A stretch of 64,000 bases of DNA from Onchocerca volvulus (taxonomy: Eukaryota > Nematoda > Chromadorea > Rhabditida > Onchocercidae). Both the position numbers and the translations under genes were made by a program. This document shows, piece after piece, positions 26,236 to 38,377 of the stretch. The notes under the pieces were generated by a model that was not told the origin of the DNA, did not search any database, and saw only the letters and a list, made by a program, of their open reading frames with translations. Numbering within the stretch: the first letter of the stretch is position 1; each line of letters starts with the position of its first letter. The stretch spans positions 2,398,976 to 2,462,975 of the forward strand of contig HG738139.1 of NCBI GenBank assembly GCA_000499405.2, in the 5' to 3' direction.

Positions 26236-27755
26236 AATGGGTCAAGATATCCGATGATGTTTTTTTCTTGAATGGATCTCGTCGAATTTCGCTTTTCATT
26301 TTCAATTGAATTATTTTCTTCCAAGGAAGAATTCTCAATTTCCTTCACTTCGGTGAGCTTCTTTTGAATATACTGCCGGACACAGATCTATATTTGCCTC
26401 ATGCTATAATGTTTTTTTTTTTATTTTTGCTTTTTAATATTACATATTTTTATCGGTGGGTTATTTTTCTACTTTTCTTAAATTTTGGACTTTTTTTCTT
26501 TTCAAGTTTGCATTATTTATTTTATCAATTGTAAGTAAATTTTTAAGTCTTCGAATAATTGTATTTGGTGTACGATCACATCTGTGAGATATCGAAAATA
26601 TCGCACTGAGAGCCCAAATAATTTCGATAATTTCTGCATATCCTTTACCGTAACTTATGTACGATAGCAATATAAATTTGCATTTTATTTCATGAATTCG
26701 CATTAATTGCATGGGCTACTAATTAATCCGGTGATATTATAGAATGATGGTTTCTTTTTAATTATTTGTGGATTCTTTTTTTTTTTTTCAGATCTTCTGT
26801 ATTTCTTTCTTTTGTCGTTTGAGGGTTTCTCTTTTGTAAGGGTTTTTTTCTTTTGCTGCTGCTATGCTTTTCAAGGGTTCATTATTCGTTAGGACAAGAT
26901 TTTGCATATTTTCAATTTTTTAAGTTATTCTACATGATATAGTGAAGCTGAAGTGTTGTTACAACTGCTGTTGTCACACTTCCTGTGACTTTTTGTTGGT
27001 AAATGTCATTCTTACTATTATGTTTTTTGTTTTGTTTGTTTTGTTATTACTTCGTTTTAACTGTTGAAGTATTCAGATTAAGTTCGTTTCAATTAAGATC
27101 AGTTTCTTTGCTGGCTTGTTTTTTTATGAAATGTTTCTTATGAATTTTCGTTTAACAAAAATTTCCACTATCTTTTTTTATATTTTATTCAAAATTTCAT
27201 TCTTACTTTATATTTTTGAAATTTTTTAAATTTCCAAAAATTTTGGAAAAAACGCGTGGAAATATTTTTTTTCAAACTTACTTTGCTCACCCTTTCGTTG
27301 AGTGATAAGCTACGGTAAAAATTTTTATATTTGTTTTAAAAAAAAAGTTTATTTTCGTTTCTATTGCAGTATTTGAATGGCTTGACAATTTAAACAAGTT
27401 TTCTTCATAAATGGAAAAATTATCATTTTTTGATGGATGAAAAGAAATTATAGGTGTAATTCTTGTTCAGTCATTTTTGTATTTTTTTTTACATTTTCGG
27501 AAATATCGTTTTTACCAGTAAAGAAATATTTCATTGGTGTAAGTGAAATACTTCAAATTTAAAATGGGGAAATACGCATTATTAAGGAACGGATTTATTA
27601 TTAGAATTTTAATTGCTGCATTTCTTCAAAAATAAGAGGATTTGCAAACCGGAATTTTTCCCAGCAATAATTTGCTTTAAAACTGGAGGATTTTGGTTTG
27701 ATGCAATTAAGATTCCATCAGTTGATATGATTTGTTGAATTCAAAATTCGAAATG
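26236..27755. other. Convergent interval between TFAP4 and BBS7
   Basis: Both genes end here tail to tail, so it should hold two 3' UTRs. A minus-strand AATAAA (plus-strand TTTATT at 27594-27599) lies about 157 nt beyond the BBS7 stop and is a candidate poly(A) signal. T-rich runs are frequent. A minus-strand frame at 26461-26712 has no recognisable motif. No gene is supported. Confidence 0.55.
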
Positions 27756-30700
27756 TTACGTTTTAGTCATAAAAAATTGCAACAATTTGTTATAATCATA
27801 GTTTCTTATGATATGAAGAAGTTCGTCCACTTTTGATTTGCCATTCCGTCCAGCCATTCGTTCTCTATCTGAAGAAAAAGATGAATTTCTACTAAAATCA
27901 TTGATATAAATTTCATTCTATTAAATGAATATCCAAATACTGGTTCATTAATTAGCTGTTCAGCTTCATAAAATGGTACTTTAGCTTCTTACCGATGTAT
28001 AAATTTATTGTGATGTTCGTAAGACGATCGAAATATGTTCCAGAAGAAGCCATTTCTTTATGCAACTGATCAAATGAATCCATAATTTGCTTTGTATCAG
28101 TGGATAGAAAAGACAAATCTTCGACATTATCTGCTAATTCCTGTAAAAATTATTTTCAAAAAGTTAAATTCTTTTTTAAATCAATTAAAAATGATGCTTT
28201 TCAAGTAATACATTTGAGGAGTTGAAAACATGAAAGCAGAAAATTTGTTCAAAATCCCCTAAATTTGAATTATAATTTAATTTAGAAGTATTATATTCAT
28301 GATAAAAATTCCTATTTTCGTGAATTGAAAGTGAAAAAAATTTGAGTTTCGAGAGAATATTGGAGGAAAGGTAGAAAATATGATCGAAGAATAATAAAAA
28401 TTGGAACGAACTTTGAGTGCTCGACATAATTCCAACTTTTTTGTCAAACTTATATGATGTTCAAACTTTGGATGAAGCAATTGAAGCACATAAGGAATAC
28501 TTTGTTCATTGAGATCTAGAAATTATGATAATTGATGAATGAATGCCAAATTTTAATTTAATATAATTCTTTTCTTTTTTTTTCTCAGTTACTGAGAATT
28601 CAATTTTAAATTAAAGAAATTATCGGATCAATATTTATCTCGATCAGTCTGTTTCTATTCATTTAAAAATTGATTGCATTAATTAGATGAAAAAAAAAAA
28701 AAAAATAAAGCCATTAAAACTTGCCATAGTGAATGTTTACTCTGACCTGTCTTTTGGTCATTTCTTTACTCAAAATATCACGAATGATCGCAATAGTTGA
28801 AATATTATCACTGCTAAAGATAGCTGAACCACGACTGAAATGAAACCTGGTTTAATTCTGAAATCCTGGACTAGTAATATTACAGGTAACAGGAAAGAAA
28901 AATTCAAGAAATATAATAATAAATAAAAAAAAAATGGATAAAGACTAGAATGGTGAATTGATTAAAAATGATCGATTGATTAAAAATGATCAATTGATTA
29001 AGAAAACAAAAAAAAGTGAAAACGAAAATGAATAAATTAAAAATAAAAGAAATAATTTATTTATTATTGCCTAGATTATGTTATCATCTATGGTTAGATA
29101 AATGGATTGATTGATGAATTAGAATTAGAATTTTCCGGCTAATTTTAATTTTTTATAATGAAATTAATAATTTCGATAATCAAATTCCTTTTTTTTTTTG
29201 GAATGGTTCATTGAATTTACCATATAATTACGAAATAAAAATTAAATGAACATAGAAATTAAGCAATTATATCAATAAAGAGAATAAAATTCAATAAACA
29301 TTTTACTCTTGTGAAAATTAACATTTGTAGGAATAAATTATTTCCGAAATAATTGAAAATTTAATGATTGATTTATAAAATGTGACAATAGTAAGTATTA
29401 ATTGATGAATTGCTAGAAATTGTGAAATAAACAAGTTTTGCAACTTTGCGAAAGCGAAATGAATGAGTAAATTTGTCGAAATTTTTTTTTTTTTTTTACA
29501 AAATGAAGAATTTAAAAAAAGAAATATTTTTGTAATAAAATCAATTTCAGACGATTATTTGGCATAAATTATTTTTATTTTTGGACAATTATTTGGCACA
29601 ATTCAATAGACAAAAAAAGATGATTCATTAATTTATTAATTTATTAATTCATTAATTTATTTCTGAGAAGTAAAGTTTGTCAATTAACCTATATGTAGCT
29701 TGCATTTGTGTACCAATGAAAATTGACGAGAAATTGAAGGTTACAGAATCCTGAGGTGGTGTTCGATCCGGAATTTCTGAAACCAAAAGATTTAACCATT
29801 GATGCGCTTCTGCAATCGAGAAATTTCCGGTTAATTTCAAAACATTCAACGGTCTTGATGAATCAAATTGATGCACTCGTTGATACAATGATAAGGGTTT
29901 GATCGCGTAATTACGAACCTAAATAATTGAGCGAAAATTAATATTTGAAAATATTAGAAAAGATATAATTTGAATTCGAATTCATGAAATATCAATGAAT
30001 TGATTCATAAAACTTCACATATCTCATTTTATCTTTTCCTATCAGATTAATGAACAAATATCGAACAAAAAGTTAATAATTTCTTAATGTAAAATAATCC
30101 ACCTGACACATTTTGGGATGAATTTTTGGGCAAACATAAGCTTGAAGATTTCCATGTTGACCTTCTAATGAGCGTATTTTAATTTCAATTCTTGTTGTAC
30201 TAGCTTGACAACGATAACTTGCTAGCAGAGTATTTTTTGACTGAAATAAATTCAATTAATTAAATTTTGATATCATCTAAATTAATTTGAAAAAAAAAAA
30301 AAAAGGAGTCATCCATTATAAATTCATTTCATTCTTACGAAGATAGAAGTATCGATCGATTTTTGAACTAATCTTTTTTTTTCTTTTTTTTTTTTTTAAA
30401 TTACTTATAAAATAATGCTACTTGAATGGAGTTAAATATTTAATCAATATTTTCTACTACATTACAGTATCCATTACAGTAAGAAGATGGAAAACTACGA
30501 TGTAACCTTTTCATCTGGTGATGTGATTGAAATGATTGCTGAATTTTTCTCGACATCAAGCAGTTCAACAGTTATATCACTCTGAATGGTTGCATTTAAA
30601 TTTAAAAAAAAAAAAAAAAAAGATTTTGAAATTGACAACATACATACTTATGCAAATAAGTACTGAACTAATCAAATAGTGTGATTTTTAAACTAATCTA

Positions 30701-33700
30701 ATCGATAAGACAATCGATTAGTTAAAATTTGAAAAAGGAAGAATTTAAATTTTGGAAGAAAAAAAATGCTAAAAAGTTATGAATGAATTGTAACCTGAAG
30801 TAAAACGAAATCAATAGGTATAATTAGTTCAATGATCAATGTATAACACATGGCTTCTTTATCAAGTTTAAATTCATCCTGAATTTTAAAATGTGGAATT
30901 GATATTGCACCAGAATCTTCTTCTGATAGTATTTCATTGTATCGTTGTCGTTCGTTGTCAACTCTTTGCTCTAACTTTTCAATTTCATTTCTAAATTTCA
31001 TAATTCAAATGAATTGATTGATTTATTGAATAATTAAATTTAAAAAAAAAAAAGAAAAAATCACGAGTTTATTTTGCTATTCGAAAATAATTATGAAATA
31101 ACTCAAAAATTTCCAAAATTTTAAAACAACCATGTTATAATTGATCAGCATTGTAATAAATTGATACCTAAGCTGTTGAACTTTGACCTCTATCTGAGGT
31201 GATAATGCTATATTAGAATTTAATTTCGCGATTGGTTCTGTGGTAAGTCCAAAAATCCAACCCGTATGAGTACAAATAACAATTTCATCAAAATGAGGCG
31301 ATGATATTCGTCCACATTGAACACTTACCACACAATCGTCACATTGCTTCAAAGGTAATAATAATAGTAATTTGAAATTGATTAATTTTAAATATTATTA
31401 ATTCAAAAAATTTTTTTCCACAAGATACATCTGTAACAAACAAAAGATTCTAGAAAAGATTCAAAAAGCTAGGAAAATGAGGGAAATAATTGATTAAATC
31501 AATTTAATTAAGGTAATTTAATTAATTAAAATTAATTTAGAAAAGATTGAACTTACATAACTTGTACAGAAAGTAGCATTATCACTATTATCAACCGTAT
31601 AAATTTCAACCAGACCATCTTCCTTTCCGATAATAATATCTGGTGTTGATTCCTTCGTTGTTATTGGATAACAATAAATACATGTTATAGCTAAAAATAA
31701 TGATTTCTTTTTGGCAAAAAAAATTTTGCTGAAAAGATCAGAAGAAAAAAATCGATAAATCGATAATCTATTTTCAAGTATTGTGCATCCTTGTACAGTT
31801 ATTGTACTAGCCATATATTGTAATTGATCAAATTATCATCATTATAAATTAATTTTTAATTTGATCAATTCAAAAGCAAGTGGTCGAATATTAGAACTTG
31901 TACCACTTGTATTTTTCGTCGAAATTTCCCAAATCAATGTTCCATTTTCGGGCAATAAATCAATCAATCCAAGATGACCATCTTTGGTACCATAAAGAAT
32001 TTTTTGCTTATTAAAACCTGTAAAGTTGTTGAAGTTATATTTGATAATGCATTTTTTCTTTCATTTCAAATCCATTTCATTTGTAATGAGAAAGATTTTA
32101 GAAAAAAGAAATTTCAATTTCAATTATCAATTTCCATACCTCCATCATTCATAAAAAGATGAAGCACATTTGGTACATCGTTTAAGCCTATTTCATAGTT
32201 TAGCTTGCTACCTTCAATTACCTAAAATTTGTTAAGAATTTAATTTAATTTCATTATTATTTATTGTTTTGAAACATTCATAATTTATTTTCATAAATTT
32301 TGAATAATAACTATTCGTGTTCTATTTCGTTCAAAAAGATTTAATTTATTATTAAGTAAATGAATGAAATATACGATTTCAATTTAGATTCTAAATTAAA
32401 AAATTTAGTTACAATTATGATATTTTAGTAACATGAAATATTCACAAATTATTAGAATTAGAATATCGAATAAACGAATTTATCGATCTGTAAAGTGAAA
32501 AATATTTTTAAAAAAAAGAAATATTTACCTTAATAGTTTTATCATTGCAAGCAATAACTGGAGTTATGCCTCGACCGATCCATGAACCTTCTACGATCGG
32601 TAAACAAAGTACATCGTTGATACGATCTACGCATAAGTAAGCCTAAAAGTAATATTTCAGGAATACTTAAGTACCAAAAATCTGAACTTTTAATTCTTGA
32701 AATTCGATTAATCAATTTAATCAAATAAGAACTTAATATGTAATATATTATTATTTCAATTTCTCGATCATACTGTTTGACAATATCTCTAATCTCTTCT
32801 TCTGCAATTGTTAGCAAATTTTAAGCAACTTTAAAAATTTGCATAAAATTTTAGATAATCGAACTTTTTGTTCAATCAAACAACTTACATTAGCATCAAC
32901 ACAATCATGAAAATGATTGAAATTTCGTTCGCCACAAAGAAACATTTCAACACCATATACATACCTAGAAGAAACTTTTGAAAATTTCAAATTTTCAAAA
33001 AATTTATTTATTTTTATAGTTCGTGAAAAAAAATTGCCAAAATAATCTCCTGGAATTGATTTAATCTTATTTTGGAATTGATTTAAATTGATAATCAAAT
33101 TCCCTATTAAATTTTTTTTTTTCGAATTTCAAAATAATTTTTTTTGACTGTTACAGAAGACTTTTATATCAGAAAAATAAGAAACAAAAAAAATGTTATA
33201 AATTATTCAAAATTCAAGAATTTGATGATTTTATCAAGAAAAAAAAAAAAAACTTACATGCATGTTATTGGTTCAATCATATTAGAATCAAATGCAAGGA
33301 ATTGTTTCCCCTTTTTCGTATAACCTTTGACCCGATCTTCATGGGCACAAAAAATTTTATCTTGTACCATTCCAAGTGCACCACCCAAACAAATGCATAT
33401 TACTTTTGGCCCAGGAGCTGTTTTGAAAATTACCTGTATATTAATAGAAATGACAGTCATCATTTTTTGCACTTTGTATCATTATCAATCTTATCATCAC
33501 AGGAATCGATGAAATGATATTGAATATTAATTAATTTTCAAAATTTGAAATAAAATATCTAACAAAATTCATTATATTTCACATTCTACACCAACCAAAT
33601 TCGATCAGAATATCTAGAAAAAAACAAATGATAATAAATTTTAACTATCATACTTTTGTTTCATCATCTTTTCGACCGAAACACATTATCGTTCCGTTGC

Positions 33701-33926
33701 TACCACTACAAACAATCTAAAATTTAACAAATAATTTGATACAATTTTGAAAATTTGAATAAAAATTTAAAAAACTTTTTTTATACGAAAAAAAAAAATC
33801 AAATACCTTATCCAGAAATTTCGATTTTTTCTTTTTTGTACTTGGATTAACTGGAATAATTCGCATTGATCTTTTGTTTGACGTACCAATTTGTGCATAA
33901 TCAAGTCGTGTCAAAGTTAAATCCAT
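27756..33926 (-). CDS. BBS7: Bardet-Biedl syndrome 7 protein (BBS7; C. elegans OSM-12)
   Basis: A core subunit of the BBSome, the coat complex that moves membrane proteins in cilia; in nematodes it acts in ciliated sensory neurons. Exons: 33926-33807, 33716-33654, 33433-33258, 32964-32889, 32642-32529, 32221-32140, 32017-31904, 31690-31557, 31346-31168, 30990-30795, 30581-30507, 30240-30103, 29918-29689, 28834-28725, 28515-28412, 28140-27993, 27868-27756; 723 aa (human 715). All junctions are phase-consistent. The protein starts [20 protein letters not shown]. An N-terminal beta-propeller (about 1-335) includes [21 protein letters not shown] and [13 protein letters not shown] short coiled coil (about 353-375) comes next, then the appendage/platform region with [23 protein letters not shown] and [10 protein letters not shown]. 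Intron 14 (after 28725) must use a GC donor to keep the alignment. The gene appears intact. Confidence 0.96.
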
Positions 33927-34273
33927 TATTCAATTCTTTTTTCCTTTTTTTTTTTTTACTTCTTACTTCTTGACTTGCTTTTATTCGAATTTAAGCTTCA
34001 AAATTTCAAATTAATTTTTTCTTTTTGAAAAAATTTTATGTCAAAAAAAAAAAATAGAAATTTGAAACCATTTCGAGTTCAAATCTTACATGTTTAGTAG
34101 GTTAATAAATAATATATTCAATTTATATATTAAATTATTTATTTAATTGTAAATATTTCGGCAAAAATTTTTCAATCTTTAGTTGAAAAGAGTAATTTTA
34201 AAAATTCAATCGGAAAATGCCAATTTTTAAGACTTACCTTATAATTGATGAGTCAAGCAAAATAAATAAGCGG
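33927..34273 (-). other. Probable BBS7 5' leader with an intron
   Basis: On the minus strand a consensus splice donor, AAG|GTAAGT, sits with its GT at 34237-34236, about 310 nt before the BBS7 start. No close TTTCAG acceptor precedes the ATG; only weaker AAG sites occur in the A-rich leader. I infer a short 5' untranslated exon ending at 34238, spliced to the first coding exon. The acceptor is not resolved. Confidence 0.4.
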
Positions 34274-34286
34274 TTGCATAGCAACG
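34274..34286. promoter_or_regulatory. X-box-like RFX/DAF-19 site upstream of BBS7
   Basis: GTTGCATAGCAAC is a near-perfect palindrome with GTTGC and GCAAC half-sites. It differs at one position from the RYYNYY-N(1-3)-RRNRAC X-box consensus that RFX/DAF-19 uses to control ciliary genes. It lies about 350 bp before the BBS7 ATG and about 36 bp upstream of the inferred leader-exon donor. Binding is inferred from family knowledge. Confidence 0.6.
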
Positions 34287-35989
34287 CTTCATCTTCGAAG
34301 TGGTTTGATTTGAAACATATTTCTAGGCTGTTTTGGAAAAAAAAATTTTGTGAATGACTTTTTTTTGTTGAGGATTGGTGCGAATGAATTTTTGTCGTGC
34401 GAAGTCTTTGTTACGACAAATTTTATTCGCAACAGCAATGTTACACGATGAATTGATGAAAATCGATAATACAACCGATAATTTGGACTTCCTCTGAGAG
34501 GAAGGAAGTTATTTGCGAAGGGAATTAGCGATGTTTGATGAAGCATGAAAAGCGTCGCTCATCGAATAGCGATCAGAGGAAGAGATTGAATGTCCTCTTC
34601 AACAGGGAAGGTGACAGTCCTTTGTATAGTATAAACTTTAATACAAAAGCATCTTATTTCTTGTTTATCAATTGTAGCATAATTTAACAAACAGCACAAA
34701 CAGAGTTTGTTTACTTCATTTCATCATTGACACAACACAATTTCCAACATATTTATCATGGTATAATTGTCTGAAAAGCTCGATTATAACATGATATTTC
34801 TATTTTATACAAAGATTTTTTGATTATTTCGCAATATTTCTAAAAATATTTCAATTTTTTCAAGAAAATAATCGTAAAAAACAATTCAATTCCAATGGAA
34901 TTTTTTGAATAAAATTCAGATTTGAAAAATTATTCAATACATTGAACTGAAAAATTGGAAAATTATGAAGAAATGGCACTGTAGTACAGATAAAGTAATA
35001 AAATTTGGAATATTTCCAAATTTAATAGTTATGAATTTGATGTATTAAGACAATTTTCATAATCAAAACTGTAAATTAAAACAAATGATAGTTGCACAAC
35101 TCAAATATGTTGAGATGGAAATTTCTGTCATTTAGCCATTATTTATCGATTTATTTTTCAGAAAAATAAACTTATTTTCTTTAGAGTAGAATTGAACTGA
35201 TTTAAAACATCTATAAGTCTTCGATAGTTTGAAAATTCCTAATCCATAAGTCTCGATATCATACTCTAATCTTTAACAATTTGCATTTATTAAAAAAAAA
35301 AAAAAAAAAATTGCGAAATATTACTAAACTTTTTTGAGAATTCGTCAATTTTCTAAGCACTGCAATAGAATTAGGCATTTTAGTATATTTTGAATTTTTT
35401 TTTTTTCCAACATTACTACATATTTCGTAATATAAGATGAAAAAAAAAACTATTTTCATTTTAAGATTTGACAGAAATGTCAATCATTTTCATCTCATTT
35501 CACAGAATTCATGCTCGTCTCTTTTTTTTTTCTTCCTTTTTTTTTTTGATTAAAGTTTTAAAACCTTAAAAGTGAATGAATTCTGATAGCTGATATGAAT
35601 TGATAAAGAGTGATAATTAAGGGGAGAATTATTCAAAAATAAGCCAAAATATTTATCATTTCATCAGCTTGGCTTTCATGGATTAGTTAAATACAATTTT
35701 CAAAGTTAATTGTACTTCGCTAAGTTTGTTGTTCAATTTTTTTTTTTTTCTTTGTTACTATTTAGCTACATAATTTATCAATCATATCATTTCCTCGAAT
35801 AACTTCAGAAACTGACATCACTTCATGGTCCTATTGAATTCTTTCTCAGCCAGAAAAAAAAAAAAAAAAACTTCAAGTACAAACTTTTCTAAAACTTTCT
35901 TGTCTTTCAAATTTTTCACTTTATAATTGTGTTACTCTTTTTTTTTCTAATGTTTACCTCCTTGTATATGTATTAGTAATATTTTGTTT

Positions 35990-36136
35990 AATTGTAATAT
36001 TGTTTTGAATAATCGTAAAATTATTTTGACTAGTCGCAGTATCACTTTAGCTGATCGTAAAATTATTTTGATCAATCGTAATATCACTTTAGCTATTCGT
36101 AATATTATTTTGATTAATCATAATATTGTTTCTTTC
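35990..36136 (+). repeat. 21-bp tandem repeat, seven units
   Basis: Units start at 35990, 36011, 36032, 36053, 36074, 36095 and 36116. Typical units are AATCGTAAAATTATTTTGAC(T) and a partner with ATATCACTTTAGCT; they alternate in the middle of the array. Because 21 is a multiple of three, one frame stays open and reads as heptads such as NNRKIIL and INRNITL. I do not consider that coding. Confidence 0.85.
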
Positions 36137-38285
36137 TTGAATTTTTCATTAATAGTTAAATTCAAATATCTATTTAATTTTTCGATAAAACATCTTTAAG
36201 ATATGTAAAAATGAAAGCAAACTAACTGGTGATTAATTAGTACGCGATTTTCCAAGTATTTTAGATTTCATTTCTTTAATCGGAATTCTTGTTTTAGATT
36301 TAATTTTTAAAAGTTGAATTGGAAAATGAAAAAACAAATTATATCAATTTACTAAAAATTTTCTTCAAAATCGACTTTCTTATTAATTTTTTCTAAAATA
36401 AAGTCATATCAACTTACTAAAAATAAACATAATTCATTCATTTGAATATATCAAATTAGTTAAATATTAAGTCCTAAAAAAAAAAATTATTACGTTTATT
36501 TTCACGTATCATTTGTAATTCAGAGCATAAGTGTTTTTTTAGGTTTTGCTACCAACTTTAAGCTAATTTTTTAAATTAATTTATTAAATATATAATTCCT
36601 GAATATTCATTTACATGTAACTGAAATTTTTCAAATAAACATATTGACATCTATTTAGCAGTCCTAGCGTAAGACGTAAACTTCAAGCTGATCGTAAACT
36701 GAAATAACGTACAAGTCTTGATTTAAAATGATAAAACATGAAAAATTTATGCAATACTGTGTTTGGAATAAACGCAAATACAACCATTCGTTTTATGTTG
36801 TCATCGTAATTGCGACATATCGCGTAGGATTCGCAAAAATTTTAAAAACATCGATAAGTGTATTCAAGAATTTCAAAATAACATTGATGAAAATTTTAAT
36901 TTACTTGGCCCACTTTCAATTCGAATATTTCTATGAAAAATTATGGCAAACGCAACTACATCATTCTATCTCGTCATTTGATACTTTATATCAGACATAA
37001 ATACGAGATCCATTTTAACCTATCATCTCCATATCTTTTTTTTTTTTTTTTTTTTGATCAATCAAAAGTTGTAAATAATCTTGATCAAATAATCACCTGA
37101 TTTGAATTTCGCAAAAAAAAAAAAAAAAAAGAAAAAAAAATTGTCATATCATTGATTTTAATGATAGTAAACAAGAAGAGAAAAAAACAGTTGGTAATTT
37201 TGAGTGCATTTTCATCCGAAATGACACAAATTTCTCGAGCTTTTTCACCATCAAACAGTTGCTTCTTTTTACATTTATACCGGTAATTTATTTCTTTCAA
37301 GTAATTTTTAACTTAAAATCTGTCTTATCTAATCGTACAATTAATTGTAATATCGTTTAAATTATCGATTTTCTTTCGCAAATTTTTTTTTTTTTTTTCA
37401 ATTTCATAATAGTTTTTTATTTTCTGAATATTAATTTTATTTTTCATCCATTCCAAAGCAATTAAATTGATCGTCGTAGAATATTTCCTGTCTCTTTTTT
37501 CTTCCCCTCAAGTTTACTATTTTCATTAAAGATATAATGCTATTAAAAAATCGGTTCAAATTTTTTAATACTTGAAAACATATATTTTTAATTATCAGAA
37601 TTTTAATTATCAAGGTTTTCATGATAACATATATTCTAATTGAGGGATTGATAATTATAAATTATCAATTTTCTATGAATCATATTTATTATTTTTCGCA
37701 ATAAATTGCTAATTTGAATTTTAATTGAGCATATTTTTCTTGGTAACAATTTCATACTGAACTTTTTTGATTTCTTACGAATAATAACGATTGCGTTTTG
37801 TTGATAAAAGATATAACATATTTTTCGAAATTACTTTCTAACTAATCGAGAATATATTGCTATTAAATAAAAAAAACAATAAAGATTAAGATTTTAGCTA
37901 AATTTGCAAATTAGAAAGAATAATTTGAAATGATTAAATTCTTTTTTCGAAAGAATAACTTGAAGATTAAATTTCAATTGTAGCTATTTGATTGGTAGAA
38001 GATGAAATTGCGGTAGTTAAAAAAAAAAAAAAAAACTAATCGATATAAAGTATTTTTGATCATTAAATTTCTATAGTTAAATGATTCTTCATCATTTGCA
38101 ATTAGTTAAAGAAAACAATAATGTTAAGCGTTTCTTATCAACAAATGATTTCGAAAACTAATCAATCATTCATCTTCTTTTTTTCTTCTTTTTTTCTCAA
38201 ATGATTTATAAGCATATTTTTCAAAGAATATATGTCAAATTGTGATGGGAAAAAAGATTTGAAAATTCTAACAGTTGTTGAATGC

Positions 38286-38286
<1 letters not shown>

Positions 38287-38336
<50 letters not shown>

Positions 38337-38377
38337 TAGTAATGATGATAATAATAAATAATAATAATAATAATAAT
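38287..38377. repeat. (AAT)n microsatellite
   Basis: An uninterrupted ATA/AAT trinucleotide run at about 38287-38336, a short break, then a second run to about 38377. Confidence 0.9.

Noticed and set aside
34289..34546. Minus-strand 85-codon frame upstream of BBS7
   Set aside because: No recognisable motif; it covers the X-box region and promoter-like DNA.
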